Shown here one piece after another: positions 18,003 to 27,921 of a DNA stretch of 64,000 nucleotides. The translations under genes were made by a program, and so were the position numbers. Where the stretch lies: the NCBI RefSeq assembly GCF_900128985.1, contig NZ_FQUC01000003.1, forward strand, positions 268,544 through 332,543, in the 5' to 3' direction. Positions within the stretch are counted from its first letter, which is position 1, and each line of letters starts with the position of its first letter. The notes below the pieces were generated by a model. It was given only the letters and a program-made list of their open reading frames with translations. It was not told the DNA's origin and ran no database searches. The stretch is from Indolivaga macrotermitis (GTDB taxonomy: Bacteria; Bacteroidota; Bacteroidia; Bacteroidales; Dysgonomonadaceae).

Positions 18003-21000
18003 ATGGAAAGTGCTAATCTACAACCAATCAAACGTAAGCCTGCCACGAAAGGCTTATACAGGAAAATGGGATTCATTCTTCTATGCTGCTTTGCTTTTGC
18101 CTTGCAGGCACAAGCGCAGAAACAAATTAATGTATCGGGTACGGTAGTCGATCCGATAGGCGAGCCCATTATCGGGGCTACGGTTGCGGTCGAAAAATCG
18201 ACTCAGGGAACAACAACCGATCTGGACGGAAAATTCGTCTTGTCGGTTTCTTCTAATGCAGTGCTGAAAGTGTCTTATCTGGGGTATCTGCCACAGACAA
18301 TAGCTGTAAACAATCGCACTTCTATTTCGGTCACTTTACAGGAAGATTCGGAAAATCTCGATGAGGTTATCGTAATCGGCTACGGTACTGTGAAGAAAAA
18401 AGACCTGACAGGTGCAGTATCATCGGTGAGGAACGAAGATATTGTGATAGCTCCCACAAGCGACGTTATGGAGGCTTTGCAAGGTAAAATATCAGGAATG
18501 GATATTAATAAATCGACCGGACAGATCGGTCAGAAAGTTGATATTCGCTTGCGTGGTAACCGATCTATTTACGGAAGTAACGAACCTTTATTCGTTATTG
18601 ACGGTATTATTTCGGGTTCGGACGGATATAGTCAAATTAACCCATCGGATATAGAAAGTGTAGATGTTTTGAAAGACGCATCATCGACTGCGATATATGG
18701 TTCGGCAGGAGCCAATGGGGTTGTTATTATTACTACTAAGCGAGGAAAAGAAGGTAAAGCTATTGTCAATTTCGATGCCTATTACGGATTCAGCGGAACA
18801 CCCGAATTTTATCATGGTATGACAGGAGATGAATGGACAAATTACAGACGCGAAGCTTATAAATATAAAAACGGACAATATCCGGCCGATATGGGCGCGA
18901 TTTTGACCGATGCCGATAAGTTGGCTGCATATAATGCCGGAAAATGGATAGACTGGGTGGATCAGCTTTCGGGCAATACAGCTACCATGCAAAAGTATAA
19001 TCTATCAGTAAGTGGTGGGAATGCCAAAACAAAAGTGTTCGGTTCGGCATCTTACGAGCAGCAGAAAGGGTTGCTCGAAAACGAAGACCTGAATCGGTAT
19101 GCCATGCGCCTGAACGTAGATCAGGAGATATTTCCATGGGCAAAAGCCGGTTTTATCTCTAACCTGACACATAGCCTGACCAATGCAGGTGTAAAAAATA
19201 CTTTTACAAAAGCACTGGCTGCATTTCCATTAGGAGACATGTACGATGCTGAAGGTAACCTTAACTACGAGTATGCAACCGACAGTTATACTCCATTGGG
19301 TGACTTTATACCTAACCAATTTGTAGACAATACCCGATATACATATATTAATCCGAGTGCTTATCTTGAGCTGACTCCAATTAAAGGATTGATGTTGAAA
19401 TCGGTAGCAAGTGCCAGACTTACCAATTCGCGACGTGGGCAGTATTGGGGAGCTAAGGCCAATGCCAACCGTCCATCTTATGCCGGAACACCTCATGCCG
19501 GAGTGACCAATACATATACTTATAATTATATGTGGGATAATATTGTAACGTATAATCATACTTTCAATAAAGACCATGACCTGACTGCTACATTTGTAAC
19601 ATCGTGGGAAAAAACGACGAATGAAGACAATAAAGCAGAAGCCAGTGGACAAAACCTCGACTCATGGAGTTTTTACCGTTTATTAGCCGGAACATCGGCT
19701 CGAGTGGAATCAAACTACATACAGTCTCAAAAGATGTCATACGTCGGCCGTCTTAATTATTCGTATAAGAGTAAATACTTATTATCAGTATCGAGTCGTT
19801 GGGACGGGGTATCGTGGTTTTCCGACGGACAGAAATGGGATGTATTCCCTGCCGGAGCATTGGCATGGCGTATTTCGGAAGAATCGTTTATGGAAAATAC
19901 CAAAGATTGGCTTGATAACCTGAAACTCAGATTTGGCTATGGAGTAACCGGGAACTCGGGAGGTGTAGCCCCTTACAGTACGCAAACTAATGCCTATGCT
20001 TACTCGTCGGCCGGAATTTCTATTGATGGTAAAAATGTACCGTTCACTCAATACACAGGTACATACGGAAGTAAAGGTTTGGGCTGGGAAAAATCGTATA
20101 ATATGAACATCGGACTAGACTTTACGTTATTCGGCGGCCGTATCGATGCGGCATTCGAATGGTTTAATACCAAAACCAAAGACCTCTTGTTTATGCGTAC
20201 TATGCCTATTACCAGCGGTGCGACCGGTTGGGGATCACCTCTGAAAAGCTGGGAAAATATAGCTGAAACCAGTAATAAGGGAATAGAACTGACAGTTAAT
20301 TCGCGTAATATCCGTACCAATGATTTTACGTGGAACTCGACCTTAACATTTACATGGAGCAAAGAAAAAATAGAATCGTTACCTAGCGGTGATCTGGTCG
20401 CCGAAAATCTATTCGAAGGCCAGCCTATCGGTAGTTTCTATGATTATAAGTATCAGGGTATCTGGGGATCTGATACTCCGGCATCGGTACTCGAAGCTTA
20501 TGGCGTGAAACCCGGCTGGATTATACTGGCGACCAATCCGCAGATAGTGGACGGCGTTAGTGACGAAGGTGTACATAAATATAGCGAGAAAGACCGTTAC
20601 TTGCTCGGACATTCAAATCCCGATTGGATTGTCGGATTCAACAATACATTCCGGTACAAAGATTTCGATCTGTCTGTTTTTGTGATGGCACGTTACGGAC
20701 AAACAGTTAAAAGTAACCTGATGGGTTGGTATAATGCTAAGATAGGCGATAATAATAATCAGATATCGGGTGCCGATTATTGGACGGAAACTAATCAGGG
20801 AGCTTACTTTCCGGTAGCAGGTAGCGGCGATGAGCAAGCCGCTTATATGCCTTCACTTCAATACCGCGACGGATCGTTCGTGAAAGTGAAGAACATCACG
20901 TTAGGTTATACATTGCCCCTGCGAATATCGCAAGTAGCGTTGATGGATCGCTGCCGGTTTTATTTCACAGCTTATAATCCGTTTATCTATGTAAAAGACA

Positions 21001-21092
21001 AACAACTGAGAGGTACTGATCCCGAAACAAAGGGCTCTGATTCGTTCCCCCTATACAAGCAGTTTGTATTTGGCGTGAATCTCACATTCTAA
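18003..21092 (+). CDS. SusC/RagA family TonB-linked outer-membrane receptor
   Basis: About 1029 residues from the ATG at 18003 (an ATG at 17946 is possible but adds an unlikely hydrophobic N-tail). Domains in order are a signal peptide ending near LQAQAQ, a carboxypeptidase-D-like regulatory fold (VSGTVVDPIGEPIIGATVAV), a TonB box/plug (VIVIGYGTVKKKDLTGAVSS, RGNRSIYGSNEPLFVIDGI, DVLKDASSTAIYGSAGANGV) and a 22-strand barrel ending in FVFGVNLTF. It imports a glycan or other oligomer with the SusD partner 46 bp downstream. No hydrolase, ECF or anti-sigma gene adjoins it, so the substrate is unknown. Its base composition is more GC-rich than the neighbours. Confidence 0.93.
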   Translation: MESANLQPIKRKPATKGLYRKMGFILLCCFAFALQAQAQKQINVSGTVVDPIGEPIIGATVAVEKSTQGTTTDLDGKFVLSVSSNAVLKVSYLGYLPQTIAVNNRTSISVTLQEDSENLDEVIVIGYGTVKKKDLTGAVSSVRNEDIVIAPTSDVMEALQGKISGMDINKSTGQIGQKVDIRLRGNRSIYGSNEPLFVIDGIISGSDGYSQINPSDIESVDVLKDASSTAIYGSAGANGVVIITTKRGKEGKAIVNFDAYYGFSGTPEFYHGMTGDEWTNYRREAYKYKNGQYPADMGAILTDADKLAAYNAGKWIDWVDQLSGNTATMQKYNLSVSGGNAKTKVFGSASYEQQKGLLENEDLNRYAMRLNVDQEIFPWAKAGFISNLTHSLTNAGVKNTFTKALAAFPLGDMYDAEGNLNYEYATDSYTPLGDFIPNQFVDNTRYTYINPSAYLELTPIKGLMLKSVASARLTNSRRGQYWGAKANANRPSYAGTPHAGVTNTYTYNYMWDNIVTYNHTFNKDHDLTATFVTSWEKTTNEDNKAEASGQNLDSWSFYRLLAGTSARVESNYIQSQKMSYVGRLNYSYKSKYLLSVSSRWDGVSWFSDGQKWDVFPAGALAWRISEESFMENTKDWLDNLKLRFGYGVTGNSGGVAPYSTQTNAYAYSSAGISIDGKNVPFTQYTGTYGSKGLGWEKSYNMNIGLDFTLFGGRIDAAFEWFNTKTKDLLFMRTMPITSGATGWGSPLKSWENIAETSNKGIELTVNSRNIRTNDFTWNSTLTFTWSKEKIESLPSGDLVAENLFEGQPIGSFYDYKYQGIWGSDTPASVLEAYGVKPGWIILATNPQIVDGVSDEGVHKYSEKDRYLLGHSNPDWIVGFNNTFRYKDFDLSVFVMARYGQTVKSNLMGWYNAKIGDNNNQISGADYWTETNQGAYFPVAGSGDEQAAYMPSLQYRDGSFVKVKNITLGYTLPLRISQVALMDRCRFYFTAYNPFIYVKDKQLRGTDPETKGSDSFPLYKQFVFGVNLTF

Positions 21093-21138
21093 GGCATTAC
21101 CGTATGTTTGTTTAACTCATTAATAAAAGAAATCCAAT

Positions 21139-22977
21139 ATGAAAAAGATATTTAATAAAAATATATTATTAGCCGTAATGCTGGCATCTGGCCTTTGCCT
21201 TCCTTCTTGTTCACTTGAAGAAGAGAATCCGGCCGGTTTTACTCTGGAGATTACAGCTGAAACAATTCAAGGGTACGAATCGCTGATCAATCAATGTTAT
21301 TTCTCGATGCAGCGTTATTTCTACGGAACCGATAACTGGATGACATTGACAGAAGGGGGAACCGATTTATGGACATATCAGGGCAATCTGTCTACAACGT
21401 GGACTCAGTGGTTCTGGTATTTTGCCGGAGCAGCACCCAATACCACTTATACTAATGGATGGTGGAATGGTACTTACGATGGTATCGGCTCATGTAATGT
21501 AGCTATCTCGCTGGTTAATAAGCCACCATATAAGACTGAAGAGGAGCGGAATGCAGTTGTGGCACAGGCTTACTTTCTGCGTGCGGTATATTATTTCAAT
21601 GCCGTGGAACAATTCGGAGGGGTAACTATGATAACCGAACCTGCAACAGGAATGAACTTCCATCCCGACCGGACAGACCCGCTTACGATATACAAGGAGG
21701 TAATTATCCCCGATCTCGAATTTGCATTCAAATGGTTACCTAAAGGAGATGATAATACGACAAAACCGACTAAAAAAGCAGCTCTCGGATTTTTGGCGAA
21801 AGCTTGCCTGCAAACAATAGAGTATGATGCCGGAAAAGAGTATGCGGCCAAAGCCCTCGAATATGCCAAAATGCTGATACAGGATGCCGAGTCGGGTGGG
21901 GCGCAATACAATGCCTATATGTATGAGCAGTATACCGATGTATTTAAAGAATCGAATAACTGGACAAATAAAGAAGCTCTGTGGAAGCATCGCTGGTATG
22001 CCGGATCTGATGGACATGGTTCGAGTAACGGAAACTATAAGCTGAACCGTAACAATGAATATTTCTACTGTAAAGTAACCAATTTCGGTGCGCGTATCGA
22101 CGATCAGGCTACCCGTCTTCTTTGGGGTGGTAATCAGCCCGGAATATTTATGCCTACACAACATTTGTTAGAATTATTCGTGCAGGAAGACGGAACTCTC
22201 GATCCGCGTTTCCACGAATCGTTCCAGACCGAATGGGATGCAAATACCGTTTACTCGTGGGATGAAAGTTCCGTGAATCGATTTGATAAAGTAGCAGCCG
22301 TTAAAGGTAAAAGTTTGGCGGTAGGAGATTTGGCCATTAAATTTATTATGCCACAAGATGCCGATTATGCCACCGAGTCGAAGGCGAAACATACAAGTCC
22401 TTATCTTACTATCGACTATAAAGATGTATATAACGATGCGGCAAAGAACATAAATATGACTTATATTTATCAGAATCCAACAGCCGGCTATAACTCTAAC
22501 GGTACTTCGGAGAACTTGTTTAATGTATTTTATCCATCGTTGACCAAACACAATAGTAGTAACTATTTTGTGGCCAATGCTGGTAATAAACGGAACGGAA
22601 ACCTCAATGCGACATTTATTATGCGTATGGCTGAAGTTTATCTTATTGCAGCCGAAGCTGACCTATATGTCAACGGCGGATCGTCGGCTTTAGGCTATAT
22701 AAATAAGATACGAACCAGAGCCGGAGCCAAAAGCCTGACAGGTACACCTACTATCCGTACTATTCTCGACGAACGCGGACGCGAATTGTGTGGCGAGTAC
22801 AATCGCTTCTATGACCTGAAAAGAACAGGTATGCTAAAGGATGTGAACTATTTGAAAACGACACATCCCGATCTTGCTAAATTCTTTAAGGCTGAGTATG
22901 CTTTACGTCCTATCTCGACTACTTATACCGAAGTACTTGAAGGTGGCGGAGCATATTATCAGAATCCCGGATATTAA
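21139..22977 (+). CDS. SusD/RagB family nutrient-binding outer-membrane lipoprotein
   Basis: A 612-residue lipoprotein (LCLPSC, Cys at about residue 24) of the SusD/RagB family, the surface lid of the SusC channel. Typical features are the TPR-like helices with VVAQAYFLRAVYYFNAVEQF (about 135-155), GFLAKACLQ, and the C-terminal FIMRMAEVYLIAAEADLYVNG followed by LGYINKIRTRAGA, ILDERGRELCGEYNRFYDLKR and LRPIS. It follows the SusC gene by 46 bp and is closed by a strong terminator, making a two-gene transport locus without enzymes. Confidence 0.93.
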   Translation: MKKIFNKNILLAVMLASGLCLPSCSLEEENPAGFTLEITAETIQGYESLINQCYFSMQRYFYGTDNWMTLTEGGTDLWTYQGNLSTTWTQWFWYFAGAAPNTTYTNGWWNGTYDGIGSCNVAISLVNKPPYKTEEERNAVVAQAYFLRAVYYFNAVEQFGGVTMITEPATGMNFHPDRTDPLTIYKEVIIPDLEFAFKWLPKGDDNTTKPTKKAALGFLAKACLQTIEYDAGKEYAAKALEYAKMLIQDAESGGAQYNAYMYEQYTDVFKESNNWTNKEALWKHRWYAGSDGHGSSNGNYKLNRNNEYFYCKVTNFGARIDDQATRLLWGGNQPGIFMPTQHLLELFVQEDGTLDPRFHESFQTEWDANTVYSWDESSVNRFDKVAAVKGKSLAVGDLAIKFIMPQDADYATESKAKHTSPYLTIDYKDVYNDAAKNINMTYIYQNPTAGYNSNGTSENLFNVFYPSLTKHNSSNYFVANAGNKRNGNLNATFIMRMAEVYLIAAEADLYVNGGSSALGYINKIRTRAGAKSLTGTPTIRTILDERGRELCGEYNRFYDLKRTGMLKDVNYLKTTHPDLAKFFKAEYALRPISTTYTEVLEGGGAYYQNPGY

Positions 22978-23040
22978 CCTTGAATCAGTAATATTCTTCA
23001 GGATTTGTTAATCGACAGGATTAATACATCTGAACATTGA

Positions 23041-23093
23041 AAATGCCATTCCCTCGCCTCTACATAGAGATTAGAAAATGGCATTTCTTTTTT
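23041..23093 (+). terminator. terminator of the SusC/SusD operon
   Basis: A perfect 10-bp stem, AAATGCCATT (23041-23050) with AATGGCATTT (23077-23086), is followed by a T-run. Confidence 0.8.
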
Positions 23094-23163
23094 ATATATA
23101 GCGTTTTGTAATTATTATTCACTTAACAAAAATCGCATCTTTATCATTAACAAAAAGCAGATT

Positions 23164-24384
23164 TTAGCCGAACATAGTTACAATTCGTTTTATACCTTCA
23201 ACCAAACGGTCTACTTCTTCGTGTGTATTGTAAAAAACAAACGAAGCTCTTACAGTTCCTTCTATACCCAGAACATCCATTAGCGGTTCGGCACAATGAT
23301 GTCCGGTACGTACTGCAATTCCCATCTTATCAAGTAACATACCCATATCATAATGATGAATATTTCCTACAAGAAATGAAATAACCGCACTTTTGTGTTC
23401 AGAAGTTCCGAATATTTTTAGTCCATCTATATCAGACAGGCGCTTTGTAGCATATGCAAGAAGTTCGTCTTCATAGGCTTTGATATTTGCTATACCCAAA
23501 GACTCTATGTATTCTATGGCTGTACCTAATGCTATGTAGTCAACATAATTAGGAGTACCTGCTTCGAACTTGAAAGGTAACTCATTGAACGTTGTTTTAG
23601 CAAATGAAACTTTACCGATCATTTCGCCTCCTCCCTGATAAGGCGGCATTTGGTTTAGTAGCTCTTCTTTTCCATAAAGAACACCGGTACCGGTAGGACC
23701 ATATATTTTATGACCGGAAAATACCAAGAAATCACAATCCAACTTCTGCACATTTATCTCAATATGCTGAACAGCTTGAGCTGCATCAAGCAGTACAGGG
23801 ATATTATGCTTATGAGCTATTTCTATTACCTTTTCTACGGGATTAATAACTCCCATCACGTTAGAGACATAGGTAATAGACACTAACTTCGTCTTGTCTG
23901 AAATAAGTTTTTCGAACTCATCCAAAATAATCTCGCCCTTGTCATTTATAGGAATCACACGGAGTTTTACTCCCGTAATGCTTTCCTGTAATTGCCATGG
24001 AACTATATTGGAATGGTGCTCCATTGCACTTACGATTATTTCATCCCCTTCTTTACAAAACTGGCGGCAAAAGCTGTGAGCAACCAAATTAATACTTTCG
24101 GTTGTGCCTTTTGTAAATATGATTTCATGAGAATGTTGGGCGTGAATGAATCTTTGCACAATCTTCCGGGCATCTTCGGTTTGTTCTGTAGCCACCTGAC
24201 TTAGGTGGTGCACCCCCCGGTGGATATTAGCATTAATAGTTGAATATACTTCAGCTATTTTATCTATCACACACTGGGGTTTTTGTGTTGTCGCCCCATT
24301 GTCGAAATATACAAGCGACTTCCCGTATATTTCTGTCGAAAGTATAGGGAAGTCTTTTCTTATTTTGTTTATATCTAATGACAT
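23164..24384 (-). CDS. sufS: SufS-type cysteine desulfurase
   Basis: A 406-residue class V aminotransferase-fold PLP enzyme that takes sulfur from cysteine for Fe-S cluster assembly. Visible landmarks are VYFDNGATTQKP (about 26-37), NIHRGVHHLSQ, the PLP lysine in FSGHKIYGPTGTG near residue 226, the active Cys in VRTGHHCAEPLMD near residue 363, and the C-terminal RASFVFYNTHEEVDRLV typical of group II (SufS) enzymes. It is the last gene of the sufC-sufD-DUF1272-sufS run. No SufE or SufU gene is present in the window. Confidence 0.95.
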   Translation of the reverse strand: MSLDINKIRKDFPILSTEIYGKSLVYFDNGATTQKPQCVIDKIAEVYSTINANIHRGVHHLSQVATEQTEDARKIVQRFIHAQHSHEIIFTKGTTESINLVAHSFCRQFCKEGDEIIVSAMEHHSNIVPWQLQESITGVKLRVIPINDKGEIILDEFEKLISDKTKLVSITYVSNVMGVINPVEKVIEIAHKHNIPVLLDAAQAVQHIEINVQKLDCDFLVFSGHKIYGPTGTGVLYGKEELLNQMPPYQGGGEMIGKVSFAKTTFNELPFKFEAGTPNYVDYIALGTAIEYIESLGIANIKAYEDELLAYATKRLSDIDGLKIFGTSEHKSAVISFLVGNIHHYDMGMLLDKMGIAVRTGHHCAEPLMDVLGIEGTVRASFVFYNTHEEVDRLVEGIKRIVTMFG

Positions 24385-24390
24385 AATCTT

Positions 24391-24681
24391 TTACCTGTCC
24401 TTAGGTTCTATATTCTTGAATTTTTCGAGCAAGTCTCTAAATTCATTTTCAATAACCGGCTTTATAATACGCTTGCCCGAAATTGGATATTTGTCCAGAT
24501 AGCTTTGTGGTCTTATAGGCCTCCTTTCAAAGCCACCACCACAATTGGGGCAGACATTAAAGAATACCTTCTCCACACAATCTTTACAGTAAGTACATTC
24601 GAAAGAACATATCATAGCTTCTGTACTGTTGTAAGGAAGATTTTTACCACAATTTTCGCAACAAGCTCTTATATCAAGCAT
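24391..24681 (-). CDS. DUF1272 zinc-ribbon protein within the suf cluster
   Basis: About 96 residues from the ATG at 24681 (MLDIRACCENCGKNL). This start avoids overlap with the sufD stop at 24689, whereas an ATG at 24723 would overlap it by 35 bp. It matches DUF1272: CENCGKNLPYNSTEAMICSF, then CTYCKDCVE and VCPNCGGGFERRPIRP, with several Cys-x2-Cys pairs that can bind zinc or iron. It sits 7 bp after sufD and 6 bp before sufS, so it is tightly embedded in the operon. Its role is unknown; metal or cluster handling is a guess from context. Confidence 0.8.
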   Translation of the reverse strand: MLDIRACCENCGKNLPYNSTEAMICSFECTYCKDCVEKVFFNVCPNCGGGFERRPIRPQSYLDKYPISGKRIIKPVIENEFRDLLEKFKNIEPKDR

Positions 24682-24688
24682 CGTCAAA

Positions 24689-26029
24689 TTATTTACAAAT
24701 AGCACAATCCCCGCACCGGGCATCTTCCCCTCTAAAACGCTTTTCGACTAATTCTTCAAGACGGGCTCTCAGCACATCTATATGTATTAGTTTCAAAACA
24801 TCAGCAGTAAACGCCTGCATTAATAGCAGTTCGGCATCAGCTTTAGCAATACCTCTTGCGCGAAGATAAAATAATGCATCTTCATCCAATTGACCGGTTG
24901 TCAGTCCATGTGAACATTTTACATCATCAGCATATATTTCGAGCTGAGGTTTTGAATACATATGGGCATCATGAGAGGCACATAAGTTATTGTTAGTCTG
25001 ATAGGCTTGTGTTTTCTGCGCATCCTTCTCTACAAGTATACGTCCACAGAAAACTCCTTTGGAATGATCCTGTAAAACGTATTTAAATAACTGTGTACTT
25101 GTACAATGTGGTTTAGCATGATCCATAAAGACAAAGTTATCTACATGCTGTTCTTTATCGGAAATAACAACACCGGCAACTTGTGCTTCCGAATGCTCAC
25201 CACCAAGAACCACATTATAATTGTTACGGGTAAATCCGCAGTTTAATGTGATGTTATTTAATAAAGTAGTAGAATTCTTACCTTGTTTTACAAATGTCGA
25301 AGAAAGTCTAGTTACCTGATTCGAGTTTTCTTCCAGTTCGTAAAACTCTACATGTGCATCATCATCAGCAAATATCTCAGTAACCTGTGTTGCCAAAAAC
25401 TTATTGTCAGTGACAGTATGGTCACAAGCTAACATTTTTACCTGTGCATTTTTACCAACGATAATCAGTAGGCGGCGGTTTACCAGATAATCCGTATTAG
25501 CGGTAAGTATATTGATCAGCTGTATAGGATGCTCGATAACTTTATTATCGGGAACATATACAACAAAACCATCTTGAGCAAACATGGTGTTGAAAGCTGC
25601 AACTCCGTTTTTTTCTATTTGGGCGATCTTGCCGTAATATTTAGCACAAATATCAGTGTGCTGTTCCGCAAAATCATTAAGGCTTCCGATGAATACACCG
25701 GAAGGGAAATCCATTTCGGGAAGGCCTGCTCCATGAAAACCATCATTCAAAAGAAAGAATAGATTGGTTGATAATTCAGGAACATTGCATTTATATGATT
25801 TATAAGGATCTACTTTTACAGGAAAACGGTTTAAATTAACACCGAAATCAGGGGCAAACTCTCCTGCGACATCCGAATATTGGAAGTCTTCGAGTTGCCG
25901 GTTGGGAAAACCTATTTTTTTGAAAACCTCGAACGCTTTATCCCGTTGACTGTTCAGCACATTGGCTGATTTACTGTCAATAAGATCGCGATGTTGGTTA
26001 AACAAGTCTATATATTGAGTTTCTATCAT
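24689..26029 (-). CDS. sufD: Fe-S cluster assembly scaffold subunit SufD
   Basis: A 446-residue SufB/SufD family protein. SufD forms the SufBC2D scaffold on which Fe-S clusters are built. The N-terminal helical region (GFPNRQLEDFQYSD) and the beta-helix core (AQVAGVVISDKEQHVDNFVF, HDAHMYSKPQLEIYADDVKCSHGLTTG, LDEDALFYLRARGI) are typical. The C-terminus is Cys-rich (RCGDCAICK). A 155-bp gap separates it from sufC, and an exact TAnnTTTG box lies within the gap, so sufD-DUF1272-sufS may also have its own promoter. Confidence 0.93.
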   Translation of the reverse strand: MIETQYIDLFNQHRDLIDSKSANVLNSQRDKAFEVFKKIGFPNRQLEDFQYSDVAGEFAPDFGVNLNRFPVKVDPYKSYKCNVPELSTNLFFLLNDGFHGAGLPEMDFPSGVFIGSLNDFAEQHTDICAKYYGKIAQIEKNGVAAFNTMFAQDGFVVYVPDNKVIEHPIQLINILTANTDYLVNRRLLIIVGKNAQVKMLACDHTVTDNKFLATQVTEIFADDDAHVEFYELEENSNQVTRLSSTFVKQGKNSTTLLNNITLNCGFTRNNYNVVLGGEHSEAQVAGVVISDKEQHVDNFVFMDHAKPHCTSTQLFKYVLQDHSKGVFCGRILVEKDAQKTQAYQTNNNLCASHDAHMYSKPQLEIYADDVKCSHGLTTGQLDEDALFYLRARGIAKADAELLLMQAFTADVLKLIHIDVLRARLEELVEKRFRGEDARCGDCAICK

Positions 26030-26076
26030 CGAATCTTTACTATAAAATGTAGTGAATAAAATAAGAATAAAGGTCT

Positions 26077-26084
26077 CAAACCTA
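26077..26084 (-). promoter_or_regulatory. putative -7 box for sufD
   Basis: TAGGTTTG on the minus strand matches TAnnTTTG exactly and lies about 50 bp upstream of the sufD start. No good -33 box is seen. Confidence 0.35.
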
Positions 26085-26184
26085 TTTATTACTTTTGCAA
26101 GTAAAGAGCAATACCATTTGTTATGATTTGAAAATACGTTATAAGATATTTGCCTTTACTTAATATAAATCATTAATCCGGAGA

Positions 26185-26946
26185 TCAGTCTTTATATTCT
26201 TTAATAATCCAGTCATAGCCTTTTTCTTCAAGCTCAAGAGCTAGTTCCGGGCCTGCACTTTTCACAATACGCCCTTTGTAAAGAACATGTACAAAATCGG
26301 GCTTAATATAGTCTAGTAACCGTTGATAGTGAGTAATTACAATAGTAGCATTGTCTTTGCGTCTCAGCTTATTTACACCTGCTGCAACAATACGCAAAGC
26401 ATCGATATCGAGACCTGAATCTGTTTCGTCCAAAATGGCTAATTTAGGATCTAACATAGCCATCTGGAATATTTCGTTACGCTTTTTTTCTCCTCCGGAA
26501 AAACCTTCGTTAACCGAACGGCTGGCAAGTGTACTGTCCAGTTCAACTAATTCACGTTTTTCTTTCATTAATTTTAAGAAATCTGAAGCGGGAATCGGGT
26601 CTAATCCTTTATGTTTGCGGGTTTCGTTTACCGCTGTACGCATAAAGTTTACCATACTTACACCCGGAATTTCTACCGGATATTGGAAACTAAGGAACAA
26701 ACCTTCGCAGGCTCTTTCTTCAGGATCAAGTTCAAGCAGGTCTTTACCTTGAAATTCTACTTCACCTTCAGTTACTTCGAAAGCAGGGTTACCAACCAAA
26801 ACTGAAGCAAGAGTACTTTTTCCGGCTCCGTTAGGTCCCATGATAGCATGGATTTCGCCTTCTTTTACTTCAAGGTCTAAACCTCTTAAAATCTCATTTC
26901 CTTCTACATTTGCATGTAGATTCTTTATACTTAATAATTTAGTCAT
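26185..26946 (-). CDS. sufC: Fe-S cluster assembly ATPase SufC
   Basis: A 253-residue ABC ATPase of the Suf system, cytoplasmic, driving conformational change in SufBC2D. Walker A is GPNGAGKST (about 37-45), the Q-loop is in LSFQYP, the signature is NEGFSGGEKKRNEI, Walker B is LAILDETDSGLDIDAL, and the switch is ITHYQRLL. The usual order in Bacteroidota is sufB-sufC-sufD-sufS, but here xth precedes sufC and no sufB is found in the window. Confidence 0.96.
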   Translation of the reverse strand: MTKLLSIKNLHANVEGNEILRGLDLEVKEGEIHAIMGPNGAGKSTLASVLVGNPAFEVTEGEVEFQGKDLLELDPEERACEGLFLSFQYPVEIPGVSMVNFMRTAVNETRKHKGLDPIPASDFLKLMKEKRELVELDSTLASRSVNEGFSGGEKKRNEIFQMAMLDPKLAILDETDSGLDIDALRIVAAGVNKLRRKDNATIVITHYQRLLDYIKPDFVHVLYKGRIVKSAGPELALELEEKGYDWIIKEYKD

Positions 26947-27020
26947 TATACTTTAATAAATTATATGAATAAAACCGGGCTTTTCCGGCTCTCATCCAGA
27001 CAAGGATATCTTGCCAGAGA

Positions 27021-27028
27021 CAAATTTA
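27021..27028 (-). promoter_or_regulatory. putative -7 box for sufC
   Basis: TAAATTTG on the minus strand matches TAnnTTTG, 75 bp upstream of the sufC start in a 168-bp gap after xth. The -33 element is weak. Confidence 0.35.
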
Positions 27029-27114
27029 TTCTTAAACAGAGTTAATTTGTGATTTAGAACAACGAAAATAGTAAAAAGTTTTACTATACCGTCTCTATTG
27101 AGGATATAATAAAT

Positions 27115-27888
27115 TTATAAGGTCATATCCAGTTCCACTCTAACCGGGCAATGGTCTGAGTATTCGATCTCGCGGAATATGGATGCGCTTTTCAGCCTGT
27201 GTCTGGCTTCTTCGGATAATAAATGATAATCGATCCGCCAGCCCAGGTTTTTACCCTTAGCTCTGGCTCTAAAACTCCACCATGTATATCTTTCGGGGCT
27301 TTTGTCGAATACGCGGAAAGTATCGATCATTCCCGTAGCAACAAAACCATCGAACCATTCTCTTTCTTCGGGAAGGAAGCCCGACATTGTGGTATGTTTC
27401 TCCGGATTGTTTATATCTATAGCCTTGTGGCATATATTGTAGTCTCCGCAAATCAGTATTTCTTTGCGTTCCTTTCTTAATTCGGAAATAAAGACAGTAA
27501 AGTCGGCCAGAAATTCCATTTTAAAAGCCTGGCGGGCATCGCCGGTTGTACCCGACGGCATGTAAACACAGATAATAGTTAATGGACCGAAATCGGCACG
27601 GATTACGCGGCCTTCGTCATCGTATTTTTCTATTCCCATTCCTATCTTAACAAGATCGGGCTGGGTTTTAGAGATAAGGCCTACGCCACTATACCCTTTC
27701 TTTTTAGCCGGATGAAAATAACAATAAGGATATCCTATCGAATTCAAGCTTACAGTATCAATCTGATCTTCTTGTGCTTTTAGTTCCTGAAAACAAGCTA
27801 CATCAGGTTGTGAAATCTCGAGCCAGTCATGCAGACCTTTACTTGCGGCCGAACGAATACCATTGACATTATATGATATAATCTTCAT
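27115..27888 (-). CDS. xth: exodeoxyribonuclease III / AP endonuclease
   Basis: A 257-residue EEP-family DNA repair enzyme of the ExoIII/ExoA type, cleaving 5' of abasic sites. Motifs are ISYNVNGIRSA (Asn), ACFQELKAQEDQI (metal Glu), the GPLTIICVYMPSG strand, ICGDYNICH (Asp-Asn), WWSFRARAKGKNLGWRIDYHLLS and YSDHCPVRVEL (Asp-His). It has no signal peptide, so it is cytoplasmic. It lies 33 bp downstream of the MlaF homologue and may be cotranscribed with it. Confidence 0.94.
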   Translation of the reverse strand: MKIISYNVNGIRSAASKGLHDWLEISQPDVACFQELKAQEDQIDTVSLNSIGYPYCYFHPAKKKGYSGVGLISKTQPDLVKIGMGIEKYDDEGRVIRADFGPLTIICVYMPSGTTGDARQAFKMEFLADFTVFISELRKERKEILICGDYNICHKAIDINNPEKHTTMSGFLPEEREWFDGFVATGMIDTFRVFDKSPERYTWWSFRARAKGKNLGWRIDYHLLSEEARHRLKSASIFREIEYSDHCPVRVELDMTL

Positions 27889-27921
27889 GAATGTAAAAAA
27901 TAGAATATGTGAAAAAAGAAT

